Source: Pseudomonadota bacterium
GTDB lineage: Bacteria > Pseudomonadota > Alphaproteobacteria > Sphingomonadales > Sphingomonadaceae
Length of the DNA stretch: 15,814 nucleotides
Assembly (NCBI GenBank): GCA_023433305.1
Contig: JAEZCZ010000078.1
Span: 1-15,814 of the forward strand
Direction of reading: 5' to 3'
Both the position numbers and the translations under genes were made by a program. The stretch's first letter is position 1; each line of letters opens with the position of its first letter. Below, one piece after another: positions 1 through 7,119 of the stretch. Under the pieces are notes generated by a model, which did no database searches, was not told the DNA's origin, and saw only the letters and a list, made by a program, of their open reading frames with translations.

Positions 1-179
1 GCGTCGGCGGGTTCTACCTCGCGTCCTCGCTCGGCTTTGCGCAGAAATTCACCGGGAGCGCTTCGGCCGGCTTTCTGATCTTCGCCGGGCTCGCCCTCGT
101 GGCGCTGCTGGGGCTGACGTTCGTCAAAGGCCGCTGGCGCTCCACCTGGGGCGCCGAGCTCAGCGGTGCGCGGATTTGA
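1..179 (+). CDS. MFS nitrate/nitrite transporter, C-terminal 58 residues (partial)
   Basis: Only the 3' end is present, read from base 3 to a TGA at 177-179. The visible tail runs from VGGFYLASS through one clear hydrophobic segment (roughly FLIFAGLALVALLGLTF) to a short basic cytoplasmic end with the pattern RWRSTWGAE. A last transmembrane helix followed by an Arg/Trp-rich 'TWGA' tail is what NarK/NasA-type nitrate transporters of the major facilitator superfamily usually show. The next genes (porin, nitrite channel, nitrite and nitrate reductases) support a role in bringing nitrate across the inner membrane. Its stop overlaps the ribosome-binding site of the porin gene (GAGG at 178-181), so the two are probably cotranscribed. 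The family call rests on a short tail plus context, so another MFS permease cannot be excluded. Confidence 0.72.
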   Translation, partial: VGGFYLASSLGFAQKFTGSASAGFLIFAGLALVALLGLTFVKGRWRSTWGAELSGARI

Positions 180-187
180 GGTCGCCG

Positions 188-1411
188 ATGCGCATCGCCT
201 CGCTCGCCTGCTCCCTCACGGCCTCCACTGCCGCCCTGGCTTTCGCCCCGGCGGCAGCGCAAGACTTCGGTTCCCCGCTCCCGCTCGCCGAAGGCGTGAC
301 CTTCGATCCCATCGTTGCGGTCCGCGCTCGCCACGAGAGGGTCGACCAGGATGGCTTCCCCGATCAGGCTGACGCGCTGACCGTGCGCGCTCGGCTGGGT
401 GGCGAGATCAAGAGCGGCGGCTTTTCCTTACTGGCCGAAGGCGAAGGGACGCTGGCGATATCGAAGGACTACAACGACACGTTGCCGGGCAACGGCATCG
501 AGCCGTTCCCGGTTGTGGCGGATCCCGAGAACCTCGAGCTCAACCGGCTCCAGATCGCGTGGATGAGGGACGGTACCGGCGTCACGGTCGGCCGGCAGCG
601 TATCATCCTCGACAACGCCCGTTTCGTCGGCAACGTCGGCTGGCGTCAGAACGAGCAGACTTTCGACGCGGTGCGCGGGCAGGCCAAGCTCGGGCCGGTG
701 CTGCTCGATGCGACCTACTCGATCTCGCAGCGCACCGTGTTCGGCGTCGACAGCCCGAACGAGCACTTCGACGGCGACCTCGTCCTGCTGAACGGCGGTG
801 TCGACCTGCCGGTCGTGGACGCGAAGGCCTTCGCGTACCTGATCGACTACGACACCCGGCTGGCGTTCTCCAGCCAGACCTATGGCACGCTCGTGACCGC
901 CGCGATCGATCTTCCGGCGCTGGGCAAGCTCAATGCGCTGGCCAGCTACGCGACTCAGTCCGACTACGGCGCCAATCCGGTGTCGTATACCGCCGAGTAC
1001 TACCACGTGCAGGGCGGCCTTGGCGCGTTCGGCCTGACCGTGCTCGCCGGGTACGAGGAACTGGGCAGCGACGGCGGCGTGGCTGCGTTCCAGACTCCGC
1101 TTGCGACCCTGCACGCGTTCAACGGCTGGGCCGACCTGTTCCTGACGACACCCGCCGGGGGCTTGCGCGATTACTACGCGACCGTCGGCACCACCTTCGG
1201 AGTGCCGTTCCTGCCCGGCTTCAAGGCCGATCTCACCTACCACGAGTTCGAGAGCGACGTGGGCGGTATCGAGTACGGCTCCGAGTGGGACGCCTCGCTC
1301 GGGTTCAAGCTCGGCCCGGTCGGGCTGCTGGCCAAGTACGCGAACTACGATGCCGACGCTTTTGCGGCCGATACCGAGAAATTCTGGCTTCAGGCCGAAC
1401 TGGCCTTCTGA
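188..1411 (+). CDS. Outer-membrane beta-barrel porin, alginate-export family
   Basis: This 407-residue protein starts with a typical Sec signal peptide: Met-Arg, a hydrophobic stretch, then APAAA before Gln25, with cleavage predicted after residue 24. The mature part alternates polar and hydrophobic residues in short strands and ends in Phe (AELAF), the usual C-terminal signature of outer-membrane barrels. The segment around residues 125-160 (GVTVGRQRIILDNARFVGN) resembles the alginate_exp/porin family, which in sphingomonads is often a general anion or small-solute porin and not an alginate exporter. A TTG at 176 could extend the frame by four residues, but ATG 188 has GAGG six bases upstream and gives a clean signal peptide. 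Sitting between the nitrate transporter and the nitrite channel, it is likely to let nitrate or nitrite cross the outer membrane. That role is inferred from position. Confidence 0.8.
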   Translation: MRIASLACSLTASTAALAFAPAAAQDFGSPLPLAEGVTFDPIVAVRARHERVDQDGFPDQADALTVRARLGGEIKSGGFSLLAEGEGTLAISKDYNDTLPGNGIEPFPVVADPENLELNRLQIAWMRDGTGVTVGRQRIILDNARFVGNVGWRQNEQTFDAVRGQAKLGPVLLDATYSISQRTVFGVDSPNEHFDGDLVLLNGGVDLPVVDAKAFAYLIDYDTRLAFSSQTYGTLVTAAIDLPALGKLNALASYATQSDYGANPVSYTAEYYHVQGGLGAFGLTVLAGYEELGSDGGVAAFQTPLATLHAFNGWADLFLTTPAGGLRDYYATVGTTFGVPFLPGFKADLTYHEFESDVGGIEYGSEWDASLGFKLGPVGLLAKYANYDADAFAADTEKFWLQAELAF

Positions 1412-1427
1412 CGGGGGAATAGCTCCA

Positions 1428-2264
1428 ATGTCCTATCTCGCACCCAGTGAATTCGTGACCAAGATGGTCGACGCCGGCGAGGCGAAGATCTTCATGTCGA
1501 CCAAGGACACGCTGATTCGCGCGTTCATGGCCGGCGCCACGCTGGCCCTGGCGGCCGCCTTCGCAGTCACCATCAACGTCCAGACCGGCCAGCCCCTCGC
1601 GGGTGCAGTGCTGTTCCCGGTCGGGTTCGTGATGCTCTACCTGCTCGGTTTCGATTTGCTGACGGGGGTGTTCGTGCTCGCCCCGCTGGCGGTCTGGGAC
1701 AAGCGGCCGGGTTGCACCTGGGGCGGGGTGTTGCGCAACTGGGGCCTCGTTTTCACCGGCAACTTCGCCGGCGCGCTAACGACCGCGTTCATGATGGCCA
1801 TCTACTTCACTTACGGCTTCTCGATCGAGCCGAACGAGGTCGGGCAGAGGCTCGCCGGGATAGGCGTGGACCGGACGCTCGGATATGCCGAATACGGTTT
1901 TGCCGGGTGGATGACCATCTTCGTGCGCGGCATGCTGTGCAACTGGATGGTTTCTACCGGCGTGGTGGGAGCGATGATCTCCACCAACGTATCCGGCAAG
2001 GTGATCGCCATGTGGATGCCGATCATGCTGTTCTTCTACATGGTCTTCGAACACTCGATCGTGAACATGTTCCTGTTCCCGACCGCGCTGATGATGGGCG
2101 GCGAGTTCTCTATCGGGGATTACTTCTGGTGGAACGAAATCCCGACCGTGCTTGGCAATCTTGTCGGCGGGCTGACGTTCACCGGGCTCACGCTCTACGC
2201 GACGCACGTGCGCACCGGCGCGAGCCGCAAGAAGGCCGACGTGGCGCCGCTTCGCGCGGCGTGA
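1428..2264 (+). CDS. nirC: Formate/nitrite transporter (FNT) family channel, probable nitrite channel NirC
   Basis: The product is a 278-residue inner-membrane protein with about six hydrophobic segments, the expected size for the pentameric FocA/NirC channels. It carries the family hallmark GMLCNWMVSTGV in the second half of the protein and the central-pore histidine in FEHSIVNMF (His209). From memory, His209 is also the number of the pore histidine in E. coli FocA. ATG 1428 is preceded by GGGGGA at 1413-1418 and lies 16 bases after the porin stop. The neighbours (nitrate transporter, nirB, nirD, nasA) point to nitrite rather than formate: it would import nitrite for assimilation or vent excess made by nitrate reductase. 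A formate channel is the alternative on sequence alone. Its last codon overlaps the start of the next gene (GTGA), suggesting translational coupling. Confidence 0.88.
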   Translation: MSYLAPSEFVTKMVDAGEAKIFMSTKDTLIRAFMAGATLALAAAFAVTINVQTGQPLAGAVLFPVGFVMLYLLGFDLLTGVFVLAPLAVWDKRPGCTWGGVLRNWGLVFTGNFAGALTTAFMMAIYFTYGFSIEPNEVGQRLAGIGVDRTLGYAEYGFAGWMTIFVRGMLCNWMVSTGVVGAMISTNVSGKVIAMWMPIMLFFYMVFEHSIVNMFLFPTALMMGGEFSIGDYFWWNEIPTVLGNLVGGLTFTGLTLYATHVRTGASRKKADVAPLRAA

Positions 2265-4066
2265 ACGGGACGGCCCGGGAAGCGGCTCGCGATCGGGCGG
2301 GCCGCATTCCTTCCCTTCCGGCGCGGCTGGAGATCTCGCTCGGGCAATTCACCACCGCGGGCGCCAAGGCCGAGAACCAGGACTTCCACGGAGCCCTCGA
2401 GCCCGACGGTCCCGATCGCGTAACGAAAGGCATCGCGATCGCGGTCGCGGACGGGATCAGCACCAGCCGGCTCGGCGCGACCGCAGCCGAGACAGCGGTC
2501 AAGAGCTTCCTGACCGACTATTACTGCACGTCAGAGGCGTGGTCGGTGCAAAGCTCGGCCGAGCGGGTGATCGCGGCCACCAACAGCTGGATGCATGCGC
2601 AGAACGCCAAGGTCCGCCCCCGCGCCCACGAGGAGAACCGCGAGCACGCGGCCTTGATCTGCGCCTTCAGCGCGCTGGTCCTCAAGTCCCGCTCCGCCCA
2701 CATCTTCCACGTGGGTGACGCGCGCGTGGCCCGGATCGCGGGCGGCGCCCTCGAGCCGCTGACCGAGCCGCATCGGGTCGCGATTGGCGGCGGCGAAAGC
2801 TACCTCGCGCGCGCGCTCGGGGCCGACCGCGGCGTTGAGATCGATTACTGCCAAGTCCCGCTTCAGGCGGGCGACCTTTTCATGCTCTCGACCGACGGGG
2901 TGCACGAGTTCGTCGATGCCGCGCGAACACTGGAGTTGCTCCGGAATGCCCGTGGCCTGAACGAAGCCGCGCGAGCGATCGCCGAGGAGGCCCTGGCGCG
3001 CGGCAGCGGCGACAATCTGACGGTTCAACTTGTCCGCGTCGAAGCCCTCCCGCGCGGCGAGGTCGAAGAGCTGCTCGAAAGCCGGCTGCACCTTCCGCCG
3101 GCGCCGCGGCTTGCCCCCGGCGACCGGTTCGAAGGCTACGTGGTCGAGCGGGAACTCCATTCCGGCAGCCGCAGTCACGTATTCCTGGCGCGCGACGAGC
3201 TCGATGGCGGACAAGTCGCGCTGAAGGTTCCGTCGACCGAGCATGGCGAGCACGCGGCCGAGCTGGCCGCGCTATTGCTCGAGGATTGGGTCTCGCGCCG
3301 GGTGTCGCACCGAAACCTGCTTCCGGCGGCCCCGCAGCGCGCCGCACGTCGCCACATCTATGCGGTCGCCCCGTTCATCGAAGGGCAGACGCTCGATGCG
3401 TGGATCGAAGCTCATCCCCGGCCTGAGTTGGCCGCGGTGCGTGACATCGTCGGCCAGATCGCCGCTGGCCTGCTCGCCTTGCATCGCCGCGAGATGCTCC
3501 ATCGCGACTTGCGACCGCGCAATGTGATGATCGGACGCGACGGAACCGTGCGCATCATCGACTTCGGATCGGTCGAAGTCGCGGGCCTCAGCGAGGTCGC
3601 CCTGGAAGCGAGCCGGCCGGCGATTTTCGCCGGGGCGGTGCAGTATGCTGCCCCCGAGCTATTCCTGGGCAAGCCGGCGAGCCCGCGCAGCGACCTGTTC
3701 TCGCTCGGCGTGATAGCCTACCAGCTGCTCACCGGCCGCTTGCCCTACGGCGCGACCTTGCCAGGCGCTACCTCCGCGGCGGCGCAGCAGCGGCTGCGAT
3801 ACCGGCCCGCGACAGAGTCCAATCCCGACGTGCCCGATTGGGTCGACGCTGCCTTGGCGAAGGCCGTCGCGGTCGATCCTGCCGAGCGGTACGCAGAGCT
3901 AAGCGAATTCACCTACGATCTCACGCATCCCAACCCGAAGCTGACGCGGTTCGCTCCGCGGCCGCTGATCGAGCGTGGTAGCGAGCGGCACTGGCGGATC
4001 GCCGCCTTGCTCCTCGCGGTCGCGCTCGTGCTGTCGGTGCTACGCTGGCCCGAGATAGGCCTCTAG
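2261..4066 (+). CDS. Bifunctional PP2C-type phosphatase / Ser-Thr protein kinase, tail-anchored
   Basis: This 601-residue protein joins two opposing signalling domains. Residues about 25-262 form a PP2C/Stp1-like phosphatase with the metal-ligand motifs NQD (39-41), VADG (62-65), HVGDAR (150-155), STDG (210-213) and SGDN (249-252). Residues about 288-560 form a Hanks-type kinase with VALK (Lys322), HRDLRPRN (414-421, catalytic Asp416), DFG (434-436) and APE (464-466). The glycine-rich loop is degenerate (LHSGSRSHVF), and Arg418 replaces the usual Lys after HRDL. A single hydrophobic helix at 578-596 ends five residues before the stop, so the protein is probably anchored in the inner membrane with both domains in the cytoplasm. 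GTG 2261 overlaps the nirC stop as GTGA and has no strong Shine-Dalgarno, so coupling is likely. A similar kinase gene lies beside nirB in Pseudomonas aeruginosa (PA1782, from memory), which suggests a conserved but unexplained role in nitrate assimilation. Confidence 0.88.
   Translation: MNGTAREAARDRAGRIPSLPARLEISLGQFTTAGAKAENQDFHGALEPDGPDRVTKGIAIAVADGISTSRLGATAAETAVKSFLTDYYCTSEAWSVQSSAERVIAATNSWMHAQNAKVRPRAHEENREHAALICAFSALVLKSRSAHIFHVGDARVARIAGGALEPLTEPHRVAIGGGESYLARALGADRGVEIDYCQVPLQAGDLFMLSTDGVHEFVDAARTLELLRNARGLNEAARAIAEEALARGSGDNLTVQLVRVEALPRGEVEELLESRLHLPPAPRLAPGDRFEGYVVERELHSGSRSHVFLARDELDGGQVALKVPSTEHGEHAAELAALLLEDWVSRRVSHRNLLPAAPQRAARRHIYAVAPFIEGQTLDAWIEAHPRPELAAVRDIVGQIAAGLLALHRREMLHRDLRPRNVMIGRDGTVRIIDFGSVEVAGLSEVALEASRPAIFAGAVQYAAPELFLGKPASPRSDLFSLGVIAYQLLTGRLPYGATLPGATSAAAQQRLRYRPATESNPDVPDWVDAALAKAVAVDPAERYAELSEFTYDLTHPNPKLTRFAPRPLIERGSERHWRIAALLLAVALVLSVLRWPEIGL
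4046..4061 (+). promoter_or_regulatory. Weak candidate sigma-54 type promoter for nirBD-nasA
   Basis: TGGCCCGAGATAGGCC contains the GG-N10-GC spacing of -24/-12 promoters and the preferred TGGC box, but the -12 box is AGGC where TTGC is usual. If it is used, transcription would start near 4072, just upstream of the leader hairpins. It lies inside the 3' end of the kinase gene, so chance similarity in GC-rich coding DNA is a real possibility. Confidence 0.2.
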
Positions 4067-4070
4067 CGAC

Positions 4071-4086
4071 TTTGCTGCAGTGCAAA
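4071..4086 (+). promoter_or_regulatory. TTTGC-N6-GCAAA dyad ahead of the nirB leader
   Basis: A perfect 5+5 inverted repeat, TTTGC-TGCAGT-GCAAA, begins five bases after the kinase stop codon and runs into an A-tract (4084-4090). It is the most symmetric short site in the gap and could be an operator or the very 5' end of the leader RNA. No protein can be assigned to it from sequence alone. Confidence 0.35.
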
Positions 4087-4090
4087 AAAA

Positions 4091-4133
4091 GCTTGCCCGA
4101 GCAACGCGGAATGGGGTAACCCTCGGGGCAAGC
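4091..4133 (+). promoter_or_regulatory. Upstream leader hairpin of unknown role
   Basis: GCTTGCCCGAG (4091-4101) pairs with CTCGGGGCAAGC (4122-4133) along eleven base pairs with one bulged G, enclosing a 20-base apical region. No T-run follows, so it is not a normal intrinsic terminator. Its apical loop is not a six-base A-x-x-G loop, so it is not one of the ANTAR-type hairpins that follow. It may protect the upstream transcript's 3' end or help fold the leader. Confidence 0.5.
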
Positions 4134-4139
4134 GGAACG

Positions 4140-4208
4140 GCTCGTCCAACGTCGGGCGAAGCAAGCCGGACCGTCCGAACATCTATTCCAGCGTGGCAAC
4201 GGCGCCGC
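4140..4208 (+). ncRNA. ANTAR-responsive (NasT/NasR type) tandem hairpin leader of nirB
   Basis: Two hairpins with matching six-base loops are visible. P1 (4140-4162) has stem CGTCC/GGGCG closing loop AACGTC (4148-4153), extended by GCT/AGC with one bulged A. P2 (4193-4208) has stem GTGGC/GCCGC closing loop AACGGC (4198-4203). Both loops have A at position 1 and G at position 4, the signature bound by ANTAR-domain antiterminators such as NasR and EutV. They are separated by about 30 bases. The 3' arm of P2 (4204-4208) is also the first part of the terminator stem that follows, so P2 and the terminator exclude each other. The expected outcome is that a nitrate-activated NasT-type protein stabilises P1-P2 and lets polymerase read into nirB. 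The genes for that protein are not in the window. Confidence 0.85.
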
Positions 4209-4236
4209 CAGTCGATCTCGACTTGGCGGCTTTTTT
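4204..4236 (+). terminator. Intrinsic terminator (attenuator) in the nirB leader
   Basis: GCCGCCAGTCGA (4204-4215) pairs with TCGACTTGGCGGC (4218-4230) with a single bulge, and six T residues follow at once (4231-4236). This is a textbook Rho-independent terminator. It ends 28 bases before the nirB start codon and points toward nirB, so it must be bypassed for nirB-nirD-nasA expression. Its first five bases are shared with hairpin P2, as expected for regulated attenuation. Confidence 0.92.
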
Positions 4237-4264
4237 GCGTGCGCGTTGACGAGGGACGAAAGAA

Positions 4265-6751
4265 GTGAACGCACCGGTAACCTTCCGTCAGGCGAAGGCA
4301 CTACCCGAGAGGTTGGTCGTGATCGGCAATGGCATGGCCGGTTGCCGCGCGGTGGAGGAGATCCTCGCCCGCGACCCGGAACGCTATACGATCACGATCT
4401 TCGGCGCCGAGCCGCGCGTGAATTACAACCGCATCATGCTCTCACCGGTGCTGGCGGGCGAGAAGAGCTTCGACGAGATCGTCCTAAACACCACCGAGTG
4501 GTACGTCGACAACGCCATCGAGCTGATCAGCGGCGATCCCGTCGATCACATCGACCGGCAGCGGCAGATCGTCGTCGCGCGCTCGGGCCGAATCGAGCCC
4601 TATGATCGGCTGCTCATCGCGACCGGCTCCGATCCCTTCATCATCCCGGTCCCAGGTCGCGACTTGCCCGGGGTGGTCACGTTCCGCGATCTCGACGACG
4701 TCGACAAGATGCTGGCGGCGGCGGAACAGGGTGGCAGCGCGATAGTGATCGGGGGTGGTCTGCTCGGACTCGAGGCTGCACACGGCCTCACGCTTCGCGG
4801 CATGGCGGTCACCGTGGTTCACCTGATGCCGACGCTGATGGAGCGACAGCTCGACGAGGCCGCCGGTTGGCTGCTCAAGAGCGAGCTCGAGCGGCGCGGG
4901 CAGACGATCCTGACCGGCGCCGATACTCAGGAGATCCTCGAAAAGGACGGCCACGTGGCCGGCGTGCGGCTCAAGGACGGGCGCGAGATTCCGGCCGACA
5001 TCGTCGTCATGGCGGTCGGCATCCGGCCGGCAACAATGCTCGCCAAGACCGCCGGGCTCGAGTGCGAGCGCGGCATCGTGGTCGACGACCACATGGTCAC
5101 TTCGGACCCGAACGTGCTCGCGGTGGGGGAATGCGTCCAGCACCGCGGCGAGTGCTACGGATTGGTCGCTCCGCTGTGGGAGATGTGCCGGGCTCTCGCC
5201 GACTACCTCGTCGATGCACCGAGCGGATACTCGGGATCGGTCACGTCGACGAAGCTCAAGGTTTCGGGGATCGACGTATTTTCCGCCGGTGACTTCTCGG
5301 GCGGAGACGGCGCCGAAGACATCGTCATGCGCGACGCCGCGCGCGGGGTTTACAAGCGGCTGGTCGTCAAGGACGACCGCCTGGTTGGCGCGGTGCTCTA
5401 TGGCGATACGGCTGACGGGAACTGGTACTTCGACCTTCTGAAGAAGGGCGAGGACGTTTCCGAGATGCGGGACGGGCTGATCTTCGGGCAGGCTTTCGCG
5501 CTGGGAGGCGCGGCCTTCGCGGACCCTAACGCCGCCGTTGCAGCGCTCTCGGACGACGCAGAAATCTGCGGCTGCAACGGCGTTTCCAAGGGCGCTGTCG
5601 TCGCCAGTATCCAAGCCGGGGCGTGCAGCCTCGATGCGGTGCGGTCCACTTGCAAGGCATCGGCGAGCTGCGGTTCGTGCACCGGCCTCGTGGAGAGTCT
5701 GCTGGTGCTGACGCTGGGCGACGAGGTGCAGGCCGGCGCGAAGACGCTCTGCAAGTGCACCAGTTTCGGCCATGACGACATCCGGCGGCTGATCCTGGAG
5801 AAGGAGCTGCGGGCGATGCCGCAGGTCATGCAGGAGCTGCACTGGACCACGCCCGACGGCTGCGCGTCGTGCCGGCCGGCGCTCAACTATTACCTGCTGT
5901 GCGCCTGGCCCGGCGAATACGAGGACGACCAGAAGAGCCGCTTCGTCAACGAACGGCTCCATGCCAACATCCAGAAGGACGGAACCTATTCGGTCGTGCC
6001 GCGGATGTGGGGCGGGCTGACCAATCCCACCGAGCTGCGCGCGATTGCCGACGTGGTCGAGAAGTACAACGCACCGATGGTCAAGGTCACCGGCGGACAG
6101 CGGCTCGACATCTTCGGGATCAAGAAGGAGGACCTGCCGGCGGTCTGGGCCGATCTCAACGCCGCCGGGATGGTCTCGGGCCACGCCTATGGGAAGTCGC
6201 TGCGAACCGTGAAGACTTGCGTCGGTAGCGAGTGGTGCCGCTTCGGAACCCAGGACTCGACCGGGCTCGGGGTGAAGATCGAGCGGATGACCTGGGGCAG
6301 CTGGATGCCGCACAAGTTCAAGATCGCGGTCTCCGGCTGCCCGCGCAACTGCGCCGAGGCGACGATCAAGGACTTCGGCGTGGTGTGCGTGGATTCGGGC
6401 TACGAGCTCCACGTCGGCGGCAACGGCGGGATCAAGGTCCGCGCCACCGACCTCTTGTGCAAAGTCGCGACCGAGGAGGAGGCGATGGAGCACTGCGCTG
6501 CCTTCATCCAGCTCTACCGGGAGCAGGCGCACTACCTCGAACGCACCGCGCCGTGGATCGAGCGGGTTGGGCTCGAGCACGTGAAAAGCCAGATGTTCGA
6601 CGATCCTGAGGCGGTGAAGCGCCTCGCCGCGCGGTTCCGCTACTCGCAGACCTTCATGCAGGACGACCCCTGGGCGAAGCGCGCGGGGGGCGAGCGGGCC
6701 GACCTGCACCAGCACCTCGCCACGGTCCGTCCGGCTCCGGAGTACGTTTGA
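4265..6751 (+). CDS. nirB: NADH-dependent assimilatory nitrite reductase, large subunit
   Basis: The 828-residue product reduces nitrite to ammonium with six electrons from NAD(P)H in the cytoplasm. Domains in order: an FAD-binding oxidoreductase part with GxGxxG at 21-26 (IGNGMAG); an NAD-binding GxGxxG at 163-168 (IGGGLLG); a BFD-type [2Fe-2S] domain with Cys435, 437, 469 and 472; a second BFD-like cysteine set at 496, 498, 533 and 536; then the nitrite/sulfite reductase half with siroheme-[4Fe-4S] ligands Cys652, Cys658, Cys692 and Cys696 (TCVGSEWC, GCPRNC). Length and motif order match full-length NirB. GTG 4265 is chosen because GAGGGA (4251-4256) is correctly spaced and the first beta strand follows soon after. 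The gene lies directly behind a leader with an attenuator, and its TGA overlaps the nirD ATG (TGATG). Confidence 0.96.
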   Translation: MNAPVTFRQAKALPERLVVIGNGMAGCRAVEEILARDPERYTITIFGAEPRVNYNRIMLSPVLAGEKSFDEIVLNTTEWYVDNAIELISGDPVDHIDRQRQIVVARSGRIEPYDRLLIATGSDPFIIPVPGRDLPGVVTFRDLDDVDKMLAAAEQGGSAIVIGGGLLGLEAAHGLTLRGMAVTVVHLMPTLMERQLDEAAGWLLKSELERRGQTILTGADTQEILEKDGHVAGVRLKDGREIPADIVVMAVGIRPATMLAKTAGLECERGIVVDDHMVTSDPNVLAVGECVQHRGECYGLVAPLWEMCRALADYLVDAPSGYSGSVTSTKLKVSGIDVFSAGDFSGGDGAEDIVMRDAARGVYKRLVVKDDRLVGAVLYGDTADGNWYFDLLKKGEDVSEMRDGLIFGQAFALGGAAFADPNAAVAALSDDAEICGCNGVSKGAVVASIQAGACSLDAVRSTCKASASCGSCTGLVESLLVLTLGDEVQAGAKTLCKCTSFGHDDIRRLILEKELRAMPQVMQELHWTTPDGCASCRPALNYYLLCAWPGEYEDDQKSRFVNERLHANIQKDGTYSVVPRMWGGLTNPTELRAIADVVEKYNAPMVKVTGGQRLDIFGIKKEDLPAVWADLNAAGMVSGHAYGKSLRTVKTCVGSEWCRFGTQDSTGLGVKIERMTWGSWMPHKFKIAVSGCPRNCAEATIKDFGVVCVDSGYELHVGGNGGIKVRATDLLCKVATEEEAMEHCAAFIQLYREQAHYLERTAPWIERVGLEHVKSQMFDDPEAVKRLAARFRYSQTFMQDDPWAKRAGGERADLHQHLATVRPAPEYV

Positions 6752-7119
6752 TGCAAGCTTCCACGCAAGCGAAGTGGCTCGATATCGGCCCGATCACGCA
6801 GATCGAGCCGGGCATGGCGGCGACGCTGCCGGTCGAAGGCGGTGAGGAGATCGCCGTGTTCCACACGATGCGCGGCGAGATCTACGCGCTGGTCAACAAG
6901 TGCCCGCACAAGCAAGGCCCGCTCAGCCAGGGCATCGTCCATGGCGACAGCGTGACGTGCCCGCTGCACAGCTGGAAGATCTCGCTGCGGAGCGGCGAGG
7001 CGTTGGGCGAGGACAAAGGCTGCGTGCCGACGATTCCGGTCAAGGTGGACGCGGGCCGGATTTACCTGCTGCGCGAAGCGGTGGTCCCCCCGGTGCAAGC
7101 TACGCGCGCGGCCGCATGA
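6751..7119 (+). CDS. nirD: Nitrite reductase small subunit, Rieske-type ferredoxin
   Basis: The 122-residue NirD/NasG-type protein has a complete Rieske ligand set: C51-P-H53 and C70-P-L-H73 (KCPHKQG, TCPLHSW). It should therefore hold a [2Fe-2S] cluster. It partners NirB, and by analogy with Paracoccus NasG it may also pass electrons from the NirB flavoprotein to the nitrate reductase encoded next. Its start overlaps the nirB stop by one base (TGATG) and its stop overlaps the nasA start by four (ATGA), so the three genes are translationally coupled. A TTG codon just ahead (6748) would add one residue, but the ATG is the sensible start. Confidence 0.95.
   Translation: MQASTQAKWLDIGPITQIEPGMAATLPVEGGEEIAVFHTMRGEIYALVNKCPHKQGPLSQGIVHGDSVTCPLHSWKISLRSGEALGEDKGCVPTIPVKVDAGRIYLLREAVVPPVQATRAAA

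Noticed and set aside
428..1243. Antisense open frame of about 270 codons inside the porin gene.
   Set aside because: No ribosome-binding site or domain; the plus-strand porin has a signal peptide and barrel end, so this is a shadow.
1712..2260. Upstream extension of the kinase/phosphatase frame through nirC.
   Set aside because: The extension overlaps the whole conserved half of nirC and has shadow-like composition; GTG 2261 with a GTGA overlap is the natural start.
4091..4133. The long hairpin considered as the first ANTAR hairpin.
   Set aside because: Its apical region is about 20 bases and does not close a six-base A-x-x-G loop; the hairpin at 4140-4162 fits the rule much better.
4167..4177. 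CGGAC-C-GTCCG palindrome in the linker between P1 and P2, considered as an operator.
   Set aside because: Eleven bases of GC-rich symmetry is weak evidence inside a transcribed linker; kept only as a note because it could form an alternative pairing.
4484..6715. Very long open frame (about 740 codons) antisense to nirB.
   Set aside because: It mirrors a strongly conserved gene in high-GC DNA, its composition is rich in Arg, His and Pro with no family likeness, and nirB motifs are fully intact on the other strand.
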